A stretch of DNA of 64,000 nt, taken from the NCBI RefSeq assembly GCF_022170785.1, contig NZ_CP081870.1:608001-672000 (forward strand), given 5' to 3'. Both the position numbers and the translations under genes were made by a program. Within the stretch, counting starts at the first letter, position 1. Every line of letters begins with the position of its first letter. The notes beneath the pieces were generated by a model. The model saw nothing but the letters and a program-made list of their open reading frames with translations. It was not told where the DNA came from and did no database searches. Shown here one piece after another: positions 33,870 through 42,972 of the stretch. The DNA comes from Rossellomorea marisflavi (GTDB lineage Bacteria > Bacillota > Bacilli > Bacillales > Bacillaceae_B).

Positions 33870-35315
33870 ATGATCACATTCATTGTATCGATCATCATTT
33901 TGGTTATCGGTTATTTCACGTACGGAAAATTGATTGAAAAATTATTTGGTGTGAAGGAACAGCGCCCGACACCGGCCTATGCCAAAAAAGATGATGTCGA
34001 TTACGTGCCGATGGGAACATGGAAGAACTCCATGATCCAGCTTCTGAATATCGCGGGAGTAGGACCAATTTTCGGTCCCATCATGGGGGCACTTTATGGC
34101 CCAGTCGCATTCCTGTGGATCGTACTCGGCTCAATCTTTGCCGGAGCCGCCCATGATTATCTCACAGGGATGATATCGATCCGAAACGGAGGGGCCCATC
34201 TGCCGCAGCTGGCAGGACGTTTTCTTGGGAAAACCATGAAGCATGTGGTGAACGCATTTTCCGTCCTGCTCTTATTGCTTGTTGGGACCGTGTTCGTGAC
34301 GGCCCCGGCTGCGCTGATTGCAGATCTCACACCTGCATGGATTTCCCTTGGCGTGATCATCGCGGCGATCTTCGTGTATTACATCGCAGCGACCCTGTTG
34401 CCTGTTGATAAGATTATCGGCAAGGTGTACCCGTTATTTGGCGCACTGCTATTAATCAGTGCTGTCGGCATCGGAGGTAGTCTCATCGTGACAGGGGCCG
34501 ATATCCCTGAAATCACGTTAGCCAATCTTCATCCCGACCAGATTCCGATCTTCCCGCTCCTGTTTCTGACCATCTCATGCGGAGCACTGTCTGGGTTCCA
34601 CGCCACTCAGTCTCCCATCATTTCCAGGACGACAAAAAATGAAAAGAATGGTCGAAAAATCTTTTACGGAATGATGATCCTTGAAGCAATCATCGCCATG
34701 ATCTGGGCCGCGGCTGCCATGAGCATCTTCCCGGCGGGTGAGTTAAACAGCATCCTGGCTGAATCAGGTCCAGCCGGAGTTGTCAGCGAGGTCTCCATGC
34801 TCATGCTCGGGTCCATTGGCGGAACCCTTGCCATTCTTGGCGTAATCGTACTGCCGATCACGTCTGGCGATACTTCTTTCAGAAGTGCCAGGATGATCAT
34901 CGCAGACTATATCAACGTCAAACAGCTTAAGATCACGAACCGACTTTGGATTGCTCTGCCGTTATTCGTCGTTTCCATCGCCCTGACCCAGATTGATTTT
35001 AATATCTTATGGAGATATTTCTCTTGGGCCAACCAATCGACAGCCATGATTGCCCTTTGGGTCGGAGCCATGTACCTCGGTTTGCAGCGAAAGCCGCACT
35101 GGGTCGCGACGCTGCCTGCGATCTTCATGACCATGGTAACGTTCACATATATCCTGAATGCCCCGATCGGATTCGGTCTTTCCATGAACATTTCTTACAT
35201 GGGAGCCGGGCTGGTCACGGCAGCAGCCATCGTCGCATTTGCTTATACATTAAGAAAGCGGCTGGCCGGCGGAACGGATATTGAAGTAGATGAAAAAGTT
35301 CCAGCTGCATCGTAA
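33870..35315 (+). CDS. Carbon starvation protein CstA family transporter
   Basis: A 481-residue membrane protein with about twelve transmembrane helices, of the CstA/BtsT family (pyruvate or peptide uptake under nutrient limitation). Typical segments are NIAGVGPIFGPIMGALYGPV near residue 62, AGAAHDYLTGMISIRNGGAH near 92, SGFHATQSPIISRTTKNEKN near 238 and the polar LPITSGDTSFRSARMIIADY near 328. It is the shorter (~480 residue) class, not the ~600-700 residue CstA form. Neither a LytTR regulator gene nor a small DUF466 gene adjoins it. GGGGAGTTGAG precedes the ATG. Confidence 0.87.
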   Translation: MITFIVSIIILVIGYFTYGKLIEKLFGVKEQRPTPAYAKKDDVDYVPMGTWKNSMIQLLNIAGVGPIFGPIMGALYGPVAFLWIVLGSIFAGAAHDYLTGMISIRNGGAHLPQLAGRFLGKTMKHVVNAFSVLLLLLVGTVFVTAPAALIADLTPAWISLGVIIAAIFVYYIAATLLPVDKIIGKVYPLFGALLLISAVGIGGSLIVTGADIPEITLANLHPDQIPIFPLLFLTISCGALSGFHATQSPIISRTTKNEKNGRKIFYGMMILEAIIAMIWAAAAMSIFPAGELNSILAESGPAGVVSEVSMLMLGSIGGTLAILGVIVLPITSGDTSFRSARMIIADYINVKQLKITNRLWIALPLFVVSIALTQIDFNILWRYFSWANQSTAMIALWVGAMYLGLQRKPHWVATLPAIFMTMVTFTYILNAPIGFGLSMNISYMGAGLVTAAAIVAFAYTLRKRLAGGTDIEVDEKVPAAS

Positions 35316-35334
35316 TATCGCAAAAAAAATGAAG

Positions 35335-35375
35335 ACACCCACTGAGGCGATGACTCAGCGGGTGCTTATTTTTTT
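35335..35375 (+). terminator. Terminator of the CstA-family gene
   Basis: CACCCACTGAG and CTCAGCGGGTG form a long stem, followed by CTTATTTTTTT. The remainder of the 35376-35790 gap is AT-rich. A weak sigma-B-like pair, GTTTAT-N14-GGTAAA, lies at 35509-35534. I see no further gene. Confidence 0.85.
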
Positions 35376-35790
35376 GTCCGTTGCATAAAAAAGAGGTGTT
35401 TTGTTAAGAGACAAAAAGACATTTAAAGGATAAAAAAACTTTTCTTTCGCAAAACACTGCCGCTCTAAGGTTGGCGGAAAATAAAGAAAAATAGATTCAT
35501 TTTTGAATGTTTATCTTTCCAAAATGATGGTAAATAAGCAAATGTAACCTACAGAGAAGGGAGGATATTCAAAATATGTAATTGTTTTTTTGGTGATCTT
35601 CACTAAAAGAAAGCAGTTAGTTCCTGTTCATCTTACGTACAGTCGGTAATTCATGAATGGATCAAGAATCGGGAAAAGTCGGCAAATCACATGACAAAGC
35701 ATTTTATCTCACTGCGATATCAAGCGAATTGAAACCGAATACAAAACCTGATCAGTAAAATAAATGATACCTAAAAGGAGAGATTTTTCC

Positions 35791-36366
35791 ATGGCAAACA
35801 ATAATAATAACAGCAATAATAATAACAATAACAGTAATAACAACAACAGCAACAGCAATAGCAATAGCAACAACAGCAATAACAGTAATAGCAACAACAG
35901 CAACAATAACATTAATAATAGCAACAGCAACAGCAATAGTAATAGTAATAGTAACAATAACAGAAACAGTAACAACAGTAATAGCAACAACAGCAACAAC
36001 AGCAATAACAGTAATAACAGTAATAACAGCAACAACAGTAACAATAGCAGCAACAACAGTAACAATAACAGCAATAACACTAATAACAGTAACAATAACA
36101 GCAATAATAGCAATAACAGTAACAGCAGCAACAACAACCAGAACGTAAGTAGCAGCAATCAAAACAACAATAATAAGATGAGCTACGAAGAAGCTGGACG
36201 AAAAGGTGGAGAAGCTACTTCTAATAATCACGGTAAAGAATTCTATCAGGAAATCGGAGAAAAAGGCGGACAAGCCACATCCGATAATCATGATAAAGAA
36301 TTCTACCAAGAGATTGGTGCAAAGGGCGGTAATAGCTCTAACGGTTCAAATCAATCGAATAACTGA
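35791..36366 (+). CDS. Asn/Ser-rich low-complexity protein with GsiB-type KGG repeats
   Basis: A 191-residue hydrophilic protein in two parts. Residues 2-128 are almost only Asn and Ser (runs such as NNNSNN, encoded by AAY and AGY codons). Residues 130-191 hold three GsiB-type repeats: SYEEAGRKGGEATSNNHGKE, FYQEIGEKGGQATSDNHDKE and FYQEIGAKGG. These are the hydrophilin repeats of B. subtilis general stress protein GsiB, a desiccation/salt/heat-induced protein under sigma-B. GsiB itself has only a very short N-terminal tail, so the 127-residue Asn/Ser tract is an unusual fusion. ATG 35791 follows AAAGGAGAG. The antisense frames of poly-Leu and poly-Val are artefacts of the repeat. Confidence 0.88.
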   Translation: MANNNNNSNNNNNNSNNNNSNSNSNSNNSNNSNSNNSNNNINNSNSNSNSNSNSNNNRNSNNSNSNNSNNSNNSNNSNNSNNSNNSSNNSNNNSNNTNNSNNNSNNSNNSNSSNNNQNVSSSNQNNNNKMSYEEAGRKGGEATSNNHGKEFYQEIGEKGGQATSDNHDKEFYQEIGAKGGNSSNGSNQSNN

Positions 36367-36375
36367 TTATAAACC

Positions 36376-36412
36376 AAAGGGGGCCTCTTGAAAAAGAAGG
36401 TCCTTTTTGGTC
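36376..36412 (+). terminator. Possible terminator of the GsiB-like gene
   Basis: AAAGGGGGCCT and AAGGTCCTTTTT make an imperfect stem with a U-rich end. Confidence 0.45.
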
Positions 36413-36496
36413 CCGGAAAAATTACCAACTGTTGAATGGACAGAAAGGGAGATACTAAGCATGTTTCACCATTCTTGTCAGTAGGGAGTGAGGAAC

Positions 36497-36601
36497 ATGA
36501 GTAAGAAGTCCAAAAAAGACGGTGGCACCAAGCAGAATCAAAATCAAAAGCCAAAAAATAAAACATCCGGCTCAGCAAATGGTCAAAACGGATACCATTA
36601 G
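36497..36601 (+). CDS. Small basic hydrophilic protein, 34 residues
   Basis: The product starts MSKKSKKDGGTKQNQNQKPK and is rich in Lys, Asn and Gln, ending NGQNGYH. It has GGGAGTGAGG before the ATG at 36497. A GC-rich hairpin (GGGGCCA...TGGCCCC, 36616-36636) lies after it. Its composition resembles tiny Bacillus spore or stress proteins; I do not recognise a family. Confidence 0.55.
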   Translation: MSKKSKKDGGTKQNQNQKPKNKTSGSANGQNGYH

Positions 36602-36731
36602 AGCGGGTTGCAAAAGGGGCCATTCACTGGCCCCTGGTATAACGAAAGACTCACTTCACGAATTAGCGGGTGCCATTTGTGGATGGCGTGTATTATAATG
36701 AAATCATCCCGAATCAAAAGGAGATTCCATT

Positions 36732-36923
36732 ATGACAAATCAGGATTCGTCTAAAGAGCCGAAGAAGATCAGTCTTCAAGAGGCCATGAAGCAGCAGCTC
36801 GCCAAGAAGAAAGAAGCCCAATCAAGTGGCAAACAGGGTAAGAATGGTCTCGCTTCGAATCAGCGCATGCAGAGTCAGCAAACGAAAAAGCCAAGCAATA
36901 CCCGCAGGAAAATGGGTAGCTAA
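36732..36923 (+). CDS. Small basic hydrophilic protein, 63 residues
   Basis: A Lys/Gln/Ser-rich protein, MTNQDSSKEPKKISLQEAMK at the start and PSNTRRKMGS at the end, with a helical centre QLAKKKEAQ. No membrane segment or known motif is seen. AAAGGAG lies at good spacing before the ATG, and a TATTATAATG -10-like word is about 40 bp upstream. Similar small proteins are common in Bacillaceae, but no function is known to me. An imperfect hairpin at 36933-36961 may terminate it. Confidence 0.6.
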   Translation: MTNQDSSKEPKKISLQEAMKQQLAKKKEAQSSGKQGKNGLASNQRMQSQQTKKPSNTRRKMGS

Positions 36924-36989
36924 TAATGAAAACGGCAGTGTCCTTAGGACCTGTCTTTTTTATTGAGAAGGATTCAGTCGATAAAACTG

Positions 36990-37018
36990 TTTACTTCTTT
37001 TTCCACCCGTGCTATGAT
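36990..37018 (+). promoter_or_regulatory. Sigma-A promoter of the T-box-controlled transporter
   Basis: TTTACT (36990-36995), a 17-nt spacer and TATGAT (37013-37018) lie directly upstream of the leader. Confidence 0.7.
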
Positions 37019-37029
37019 ACTGGAAATTA

Positions 37030-37298
37030 CATGCGATGATGAGAAGAGTAGCTTCCATGACCTTCAGACAGAGAGCCCCGGTAGCTGAAAAGGGGAGGGA
37101 GGAACGGGAGTGAACCAAGTCTTTGAGCAGTGCATCGGAACCAGCCGGGGATGGTGTAACAGGAGCTCCTGTTATAGAGCTAGGGTATAAACTTGTACCC
37201 GAAAAGGTCGATATGGCGACATATCGATGAACTGGGGTGGCACCGCGATGACAGACTCGCCCCCAAGACCAATCGTCTTGGGGGTGGGTTTTTTTCGT
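37030..37298 (+). ncRNA. T-box riboswitch leader upstream of an MFS transporter
   Basis: Hallmarks in order are GAGAAGAGTAG (the AGTA side of the specifier loop, about 37041-37051), the 3' specifier side GTGAACCAAG, the T-box core GGGGTGGCACCGCG (37234-37247) and the terminator CCCCAAGAC/GTCTTGGGG plus T7 ending near 37297. By the usual GAA-codon-purine rule, and by alignment with the proS leader downstream, the specifier is CCA (37115-37117), proline. However, the tRNA-end bulge reads TGGC, which would favour a G discriminator, while Bacillus tRNA-Pro has A. A frame shifted by two bases (AAC, Asn) would fit G73. The amino acid is therefore probable but not settled. Confidence 0.88.
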
Positions 37299-37327
37299 TT
37301 TTACTACGAATCGCGGGAGGAAGAATG

Positions 37328-38554
37328 ATGAATAAGTGGAAATACCCAGCCATCCTGTTAACAGGGATCGGCATAGCGAATATCGGCGATTGGATTTACT
37401 TGATCGCCCTGAATCTGATCGTCCTCAATGAAACACAATCACCGATGGCCGTTGTGCTACTCTACCTATTGAAGCCGGCGGCCGGCATGGTGGTGAACGC
37501 GTGGTCGGGGAGTCTCATCGACCGGGTGAACAAGCGGAATCTCATGATCATCCTTGATCTTTCCAGGGCTGCTTCAATCATCGCGGTGGTACTCATGCCA
37601 GTGTCCATTGCCATGTATACCGTGGTGTTCTTTATCAATATGATGAGCGCTGTGTTCCATCCGGCAAGCAGGACGTATATGACCCAGCTGATTCCGAAGG
37701 ACAGCCGTCAACGGTTCAATGCCCTGAAAGGACTCATCGGATCGGGTGCCTTCATCATGGGGCCTGCCATCGCAGGCTTGCTCTTTCAGCTCGGAACGCC
37801 TCACTTATCCCTGTTCGTCACGGCCTTCGCTCTGTGCGGATCGGGTCTCATCACCCTTCTACTGCCGAACCTTGAACGGGATGGTCTGGCCGACGCTGAC
37901 ATCGGCCGCTTTTCCTTATCCGCTGTCCGGGAAGATTGGAAGCTCGTGAGCACCTATACGAAACGGCATGCACCGATCATGCTCATTTACTTCCTGTTCA
38001 GTTGCCTTCTTGTCATGACCGCCGCCGTCGATTCCTTGGAAGCGGCTTTCTCGAAACAGGTGCTCCATCTGTCCGACAGCACGTATGGATATATGGTCAG
38101 CATCGCAGGAGCCGGGTTCATCCTCGGCTCCATCGTTAATACGGCATTTGCCCATCGCCTGCCCTATATGAAGCTCATGGGAGGTGGGGGAGTAGCCGTC
38201 GCTGCAGGGTATCTTCTATATGCGACTTCTGACACCATGATATGGGCGGCCACGGGTTTTGCCTTCTTATCCTTTGCCCTCGCATTTGCAAGCACCGGTT
38301 TTGAGACGTTCTTCCAAGAGAAGATTCCGGTGAAGATGATGGGGAGGATCGCGAGCATCTATGGACTGGCAGAGGGTGCCCTCGTACTGATGATGACCAT
38401 TTCAATCGGAATTGGCGCAGAATTCGTGTCCATCCGGTGGGCCGTTTGCGCAGGTGCTGTCATCATGCTCATCACGTCGATCCTTCTCCTCCTATCCATC
38501 CGGCGGGAAAGTAGCCCCGCCACGTATGAAATCCACAGGACCGGGATAGAATGA
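37328..38554 (+). CDS. MFS transporter under T-box control
   Basis: A 408-residue major facilitator permease with about twelve transmembrane helices. [20 protein letters not shown] (about 59-78) is the loop 2-3 signature and [20 protein letters not shown] (about 117-136) follows. The C-terminal half has [14 protein letters not shown]. It belongs to the MFS_3/enterobactin-exporter-like or macrolide-efflux branch, whose members are exporters. The T-box leader means it is read through when one tRNA is uncharged, most likely tRNA-Pro. A role in uptake of proline-containing solutes or in amino-acid balance is inferred. GGGAGG lies seven bases before ATG 37328; the upstream frame runs through the leader terminator and is not translated. 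Confidence 0.85.
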   Translation: MNKWKYPAILLTGIGIANIGDWIYLIALNLIVLNETQSPMAVVLLYLLKPAAGMVVNAWSGSLIDRVNKRNLMIILDLSRAASIIAVVLMPVSIAMYTVVFFINMMSAVFHPASRTYMTQLIPKDSRQRFNALKGLIGSGAFIMGPAIAGLLFQLGTPHLSLFVTAFALCGSGLITLLLPNLERDGLADADIGRFSLSAVREDWKLVSTYTKRHAPIMLIYFLFSCLLVMTAAVDSLEAAFSKQVLHLSDSTYGYMVSIAGAGFILGSIVNTAFAHRLPYMKLMGGGGVAVAAGYLLYATSDTMIWAATGFAFLSFALAFASTGFETFFQEKIPVKMMGRIASIYGLAEGALVLMMTISIGIGAEFVSIRWAVCAGAVIMLITSILLLLSIRRESSPATYEIHRTGIE

Positions 38555-38565
38555 TAAACAATTCG

Positions 38566-38594
38566 TTGACACCCAAGAAGAATCTCTATATAAT
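38566..38594 (+). promoter_or_regulatory. Consensus sigma-A promoter of proS
   Basis: TTGACA (38566-38571), a 17-nt spacer and TATAAT (38589-38594) match the consensus perfectly. Confidence 0.88.
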
Positions 38595-38609
38595 CATTTA
38601 AAATATCTA

Positions 38610-38832
38610 AATGTTGAAACATTGATGGGGATCAGTAGTGAACATCGTGTCCATTCAGAGAGGGAGCCGCGTGGTGAGAAGCTCCTATGGAAAACATTCG
38701 TGAACCTGCCCTTGAGTTCTGGTAACCCCAGCGGTCCAATACCGTTATCATGTATGATGAGAGTAAAGCCTTGCTTTGAATTAGGGTGGTCCCGCCAGGA
38801 ATGGTCCCTAATGAGAAGTAGGGCTTTTTTTG
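38610..38832 (+). ncRNA. Proline T-box riboswitch leader of proS
   Basis: ATCAGTAGTGAAC opens stem I. The specifier loop reads GTGAACCTG, with specifier codon CCT (38705-38707, proline). The T-box core is AGGGTGGTCCCGCC (38783-38796) with bulge TGGT, which pairs with the A discriminator of tRNA-Pro. The terminator GTCCCTA/TAGGGC plus T7 ends near 38831. Gene, specifier and discriminator all agree on proline. Confidence 0.92.
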
Positions 38833-38870
38833 TTTCACTGGAATTCATTTTCATAAGGATGGTGTCAATT

Positions 38871-40298
38871 ATGGCAAAGCAATTCGTACAAAATGTCACT
38901 GGCATGGATGAGGATTTCGCCCAATGGTACACGGATGTCGTGACCAAGGCTGAACTCATCGACTATTCAAGCGTAAGGGGCTCCATGATCATCCGCCCCT
39001 ATGGATATGCCATTTGGGAAAATATCAAGGATGCCCTCGATGGGAAGATCAAGGAGACGGGGCATGAGAATGTCTATATGCCGCTTTTCATTCCGGAAAG
39101 TCTACTCCAGAGGGAAAAGGATCATATCGAAGGCTTCGCTCCAGAAGTTGCGTGGGTGACCCACGGCGGAGAAGAAGAGCTTGCCGAAAGACTGTGCGTC
39201 AGACCAACATCGGAGGTGCTTTTCGGAGAGCACTACAAAAACATCATCCACTCGTATCGAGACCTTCCAAAGCTGTATAACCAGTGGGCGAATGTCGTGC
39301 GCTGGGAAAAGACGACGCGTCCGTTCTTGAGGACACTCGAATTCCTTTGGCAGGAAGGGCACACCTGTCATGAAACGGATGAAGATGCCCTGGAGGAAAC
39401 GATCAAGATGCTCGACGTATATGCGGACATCTGCGAGAACATGCTGGCGATTCCGGTCATTAAAGGGCAGAAGACAGAAAAGGAGAAGTTCGCCGGTGCA
39501 AAATTCACCTATACGATCGAAAGCCTCATGCATGACGGGAAGGCCCTCCAGTCCGGTACCTCCCATCATCTCGGTGACGGATTTGCCAAAGCGTTCGGCA
39601 TCCAGTTCACCGATCGGGACGGAAAGCTTCAGTACGTCCAGCAAACGTCATGGGGCTTCACGACAAGAATCATCGGCGCCATGATCATGGTGCACGGTGA
39701 CGACAGGGGGCTTGTCCTGCCACCGAAGATCGCGCCGACTCAAGTGATGATCGTGCCGATTGCACAGCACAAAGAGGGAGTCCTCGATTTCGCCTATGAT
39801 ATGAAGAGGCGCCTGTCCTCCGTTGCGAGGGTGGGGATCGATGCGAGCGACAAGAAACCGGGTTGGAAGTTCAACGAGTATGAAATGAAAGGGATCCCGC
39901 TTCGCCTGGAAGCTGGACCTCGTGATATCGAAAACGGCCAGGTCATCCTTGTGCGCAGGGACACAGGGGAAAAGGTGACGGTGTCCATCGAGGGAATCGA
40001 AGAGACCATCACGGCCCTCCTCCACGACATCCAGGAGAACCTGCTCAAAAAAGCCACTGCGCATCGTGAAGAAAAAACGAGCACAGCCGTCACCTTCGAC
40101 GAGTTCAAGTCTCAAATCGAGCAAGGTGGATTCATCAAAGCGATGTGGTGCGGAGAGGAAGCATGCGAGAACAAGATCAAGGAAGAAACCACCGCCACCA
40201 GCCGCTGCATCCCGTTCGAACAGGAGAAGGTAGCCGACACATGTGTGTGCTGCGGGAAGGAAGCGCGGGACATGGTGTACTGGGCAAAGGCGTACTAA
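38871..40298 (+). CDS. proS: Prolyl-tRNA synthetase, short archaeal/eukaryote-like type
   Basis: A 475-residue class II aminoacyl-tRNA synthetase that charges tRNA-Pro. Motif 2/3 regions are seen in [20 protein letters not shown] (about 110-129), [20 protein letters not shown] (about 139-158) and [20 protein letters not shown] near 260. The anticodon-binding domain follows (about 285-380). The C-terminal zinc-like domain has [16 protein letters not shown] and TCVCCGKE and ends in Tyr. The usual Bacillus ProRS is about 565 residues with an editing insert; this form lacks that insert and is the archaeal/eukaryotic type found as a second copy in some Bacillaceae. It is controlled by its own proline T-box. 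The start at ATG 38871 has AAGGATGGTG upstream. Confidence 0.93.
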   Translation: MAKQFVQNVTGMDEDFAQWYTDVVTKAELIDYSSVRGSMIIRPYGYAIWENIKDALDGKIKETGHENVYMPLFIPESLLQREKDHIEGFAPEVAWVTHGGEEELAERLCVRPTSEVLFGEHYKNIIHSYRDLPKLYNQWANVVRWEKTTRPFLRTLEFLWQEGHTCHETDEDALEETIKMLDVYADICENMLAIPVIKGQKTEKEKFAGAKFTYTIESLMHDGKALQSGTSHHLGDGFAKAFGIQFTDRDGKLQYVQQTSWGFTTRIIGAMIMVHGDDRGLVLPPKIAPTQVMIVPIAQHKEGVLDFAYDMKRRLSSVARVGIDASDKKPGWKFNEYEMKGIPLRLEAGPRDIENGQVILVRRDTGEKVTVSIEGIEETITALLHDIQENLLKKATAHREEKTSTAVTFDEFKSQIEQGGFIKAMWCGEEACENKIKEETTATSRCIPFEQEKVADTCVCCGKEARDMVYWAKAY

Positions 40299-40393
40299 TT
40301 CCCCCGAACATTCGCCCTATTTTTCTTTTCTTATCCCATCATCGTCTTTTCTTACCATTCTCGACATAGAGTTTGGTAAAGGGGGGACAACTT

Positions 40394-40552
40394 ATGGATA
40401 TTGAAATCATGATGGTTGTGTTGCTCGCCGTTGCCGTCGTTACGCTGTTCCTTATCCTATTCAAAGTCAGCCGGATCCTTGAGCGGCTTGAGGAGAATGC
40501 GTTTCTTGGGGAGGAAGATCTTGAGGAGGAGCAGGAAGAGTGGCACGGTTGA
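40394..40552 (+). CDS. Small single-TM acidic protein
   Basis: A 52-residue protein with one transmembrane helix (MMVVLLAVAVVTLFLILFKV) and a strongly acidic C-terminal tail, GEEDLEEEQEEWHG. AAAGGGGGG precedes ATG 40394. It is followed by a terminator and has no recognised family. The topology would place the acidic tail in the cytosol if the positive-inside rule (KVSR after the helix) applies. Confidence 0.65.
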   Translation: MDIEIMMVVLLAVAVVTLFLILFKVSRILERLEENAFLGEEDLEEEQEEWHG

Positions 40553-40578
40553 TAGAAGCACATGCTGACAACATAGCA

Positions 40579-40606
40579 GTCCCTCTCGAATGAGGGGGAT
40601 TTTTTC
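40579..40606 (+). terminator. Terminator of the small acidic protein gene
   Basis: TCCCTC and GAGGGGGA pair across a short loop, followed by T6. Confidence 0.75.
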
Positions 40607-40702
40607 TGTTACGGAAAAATGATATTTTTTTGCTGAAAGAAGATACCATTCCTTAATATGGATTGATATGATTATAGAAACAAAGGGGTAGGGGTGAAAA
40701 GG

Positions 40703-41257
40703 ATGACAGGAACACAACTACTGATGGAAACAGAACGGCTCGTAATCCGACCCTTCACCCGGTGGGATTACGGGAACTGGCTGCAGTCACATCTCGACCG
40801 CCTGCCACCTCAGCATAAGTATGATGCCGGGTATCAGGATATGTCCGGGTGCACGGAGCAGTGGTTCGCGGAGATGATCGGCAAGCAGGATGAGATGATG
40901 GCGAAGGATGAGGTCTATATCTTCGGGATATTCCTGAAAGCGACGGGAGTGATGGTCGGCACCGTCGACGTCTCGACTCTCATGAGGTACAACTTCAATT
41001 GGGGAAGGATCGGCTATGTGCTCCATAATCAACATTGGCAGCAAGGATACGGGAAAGAATCCGTGGCTGCAACACTACGAATGGCTTATACCAAGATCGG
41101 GTATCACCGGATTGAAGCCCACATCGACCTCGACAATGTCCCGTCCATCTCCCTGGTGGAAAGCGTCGGCATGACCTACGAATGCACGCGGAAGGGGTTC
41201 ATCTATGAGCGGGGGATGTGGCAGGATCAGCTCGTTTATTATCAGAATGCAGAATAA
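40703..41257 (+). CDS. GNAT-family N-acetyltransferase (RimJ/RimL type)
   Basis: A 184-residue acetyl-CoA-dependent N-acetyltransferase. It begins LLMETERLVIRPFTRWD, as in RimJ/RimL proteins, with the acetyl-CoA pyrophosphate-binding stretch NQHWQQGYGKESVAATLRMA (about 112-131). RIEAHIDLDNVPSISLVESV then leads to the GM-YEC end. Targets may be protein N-termini or small amines. ATG 40703 has GGGGTGA upstream; the GTG three codons earlier lies in that site. It stands alone and ends in a strong terminator. Confidence 0.85.
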   Translation: MTGTQLLMETERLVIRPFTRWDYGNWLQSHLDRLPPQHKYDAGYQDMSGCTEQWFAEMIGKQDEMMAKDEVYIFGIFLKATGVMVGTVDVSTLMRYNFNWGRIGYVLHNQHWQQGYGKESVAATLRMAYTKIGYHRIEAHIDLDNVPSISLVESVGMTYECTRKGFIYERGMWQDQLVYYQNAE

Positions 41258-41290
41258 GAAAAGCCGATGGGGCACGCCCATCGGCTTTCA
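41258..41290. terminator. Terminator between convergent genes
   Basis: AAAAGCCGATGGG and CCCATCGGCTTT form a 12-bp stem with a 4-5 nt loop. Confidence 0.82.
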
Positions 41291-41295
41291 TGTGT

Positions 41296-42972
41296 TTACA
41301 GTCCCTCAATCGTGAGGTCTTTCACCGGAAGGAATTCCTCCTCGGTATCGCTGTACGTAAACTTGACCGTATCGTTTTCCCTCAGATAGATGGCAAGAGG
41401 GCTGATTTCAGATGAAACGATATAGTTCTTGCCGTTCTCCAATAGGAAGGAAACGACCGTGTAATCTCCGGATTTTTCTTTGTACACCCGGACGACTTTG
41501 CCGGAATCCTGTTTCTCTTCAGCCTTGGAGTTGTTATTCAGGCTACCGGATCCTTTTTGAAGGGCGGTTTTGTACATTTTCAGCGCCTGGTTCGGCGTAT
41601 CGGCGTAGACGGCGATTTCCGGGTTTGCTGCGGAGACGATGAAATAGTTCTGCAGGAATCCATTGGAATCGAGTACAGGTGTCAACCAGCTTGCTTCACC
41701 ATAGAAGTTATAAAGAACCGGCATCTTGCCGTCCCATTTCTTCTCGATGAATCGCTTCTGGATGATCTGCAGGGCGCCTTGTGAATCCATATACGATTCT
41801 TCCAGGTTCCCCGTATAATAAGTAGCTTCTCCCGTACGGGCATTGGTCATGGAATACCCAAGCATGGAGTCTACGCCTTCTTTAGGAGACGTGAAATCTG
41901 TGAAGTAGTACATATCACCGTCTTTGTTGAAGACCGGCGTGACATTCGCTTCCGTACCTTCATCGGATGGAAGCTTGACGTCGGATTTACCGAACTTGCT
42001 GTTCCAGAATCCTTTCACAAAATTCCCGAAGTAGCTATTTTGAAGGCTGACCGTTTCAGGTGAGATGGCCCCGTCGATGAATGCAGGGATATCCTTGATT
42101 GGATAAGCTTTCGTATCTCCAGTCAATGCATCCACAAGGACAACGCCTTCCGCATCAAAACCGTTACGGGCAGAGATGAAGGCTCCATAAGTCCGGATGT
42201 AGAAAGGTTTCCCTTCGTCGTTCACTTCAAGTTGCACATCTCCGTAGAAAATCTTCTTCGGATACTTCATGCGGATGTGGCGCTCGATGTTTTCATTCAG
42301 ATAAGAAGATGGGGTATATTTCATTTCTTCTTTCATGAATTTAGGATTGGCGGTGGAGTCCGTTGCACTCAGCATGAAGTACCCCGGCGTTTTGTCACCT
42401 TTCACCCATTTCCAGAAGTCTGAGAATTCGACTGGGGCGATATAGACGTAGTCCCCGTTGACTTTTTGGATCTGCAGATTTCCGAGTTCATAGTAGCTTG
42501 TGTTCGGTACTTGACCGAACGCTTTTTTCATTTTGTTCCGGGCGAATTGAGGCGGCACGCTTGCAGGTGTCTCTGTCTCGTCAAATGCCTGGATTTCGGT
42601 TTTCGTTTTCATATCGGCGGATTCATATTTCTCATCCGCATTGAACAGGAAGGCGCTGAGGAAATAGACACCTACTACAAGACCAGCAAGGACAAGGACA
42701 CCTTTAATCATGCGCTCTGTACCGTAGGAGAGTGATGCTCCGGCGATGGCGGCTATGATGAAGAGGATCCAGACGCTGGTGAAGTTCTGATCAAGACTGG
42801 TCAGGTAGTAGAACAGGAATGTCGCGACGAAGGCGATAATGAGGGTGGCGCCGAACACTTTGCCAAATGACGGGTAGCCCTCTTTCTTTTTCATTTTCAT
42901 GGCACTCATCGGGACGATCAGGATGGTGGCGGCAAGGCCGATGATGAGTGAGAATAATAGGATATTGCCCAT
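41296..42972 (-). CDS. Conserved membrane protein with large extracytoplasmic domain
   Basis: A 558-residue protein. The first 115 residues hold four transmembrane helices (about 4-24, 40-60, 66-84 and 90-110). A large soluble region of about 440 residues follows, rich in beta-strand-like repeats such as GDYVYIAPVEFSDFWKW and DGDMYYFTDFTSP, and ends in a small acidic domain. I do not recognise the family; similar proteins in Bacillus are annotated as hypothetical. No catalytic motif is evident. ATG 42972 has AAAGGGGAAC upstream. The gene is convergent with the acetyltransferase gene. Confidence 0.75.
   Translation of the reverse strand: MGNILLFSLIIGLAATILIVPMSAMKMKKKEGYPSFGKVFGATLIIAFVATFLFYYLTSLDQNFTSVWILFIIAAIAGASLSYGTERMIKGVLVLAGLVVGVYFLSAFLFNADEKYESADMKTKTEIQAFDETETPASVPPQFARNKMKKAFGQVPNTSYYELGNLQIQKVNGDYVYIAPVEFSDFWKWVKGDKTPGYFMLSATDSTANPKFMKEEMKYTPSSYLNENIERHIRMKYPKKIFYGDVQLEVNDEGKPFYIRTYGAFISARNGFDAEGVVLVDALTGDTKAYPIKDIPAFIDGAISPETVSLQNSYFGNFVKGFWNSKFGKSDVKLPSDEGTEANVTPVFNKDGDMYYFTDFTSPKEGVDSMLGYSMTNARTGEATYYTGNLEESYMDSQGALQIIQKRFIEKKWDGKMPVLYNFYGEASWLTPVLDSNGFLQNYFIVSAANPEIAVYADTPNQALKMYKTALQKGSGSLNNNSKAEEKQDSGKVVRVYKEKSGDYTVVSFLLENGKNYIVSSEISPLAIYLRENDTVKFTYSDTEEEFLPVKDLTIEGL

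Noticed and set aside
35550-35580. Start-stop element (GGGAGG then ATG TAA) in the gap before the GsiB-like gene
   Set aside because: It is a good ribosome site followed by an immediate stop, but no coupling to a nearby gene is evident. It is probably chance.
35709-36309. Minus-strand ORFs of poly-Leu and poly-Val/Ile
   Set aside because: They are antisense readings of the AAY/AGY repeat that encodes the Asn/Ser tract. The plus frame has a start, a ribosome site and GsiB homology.
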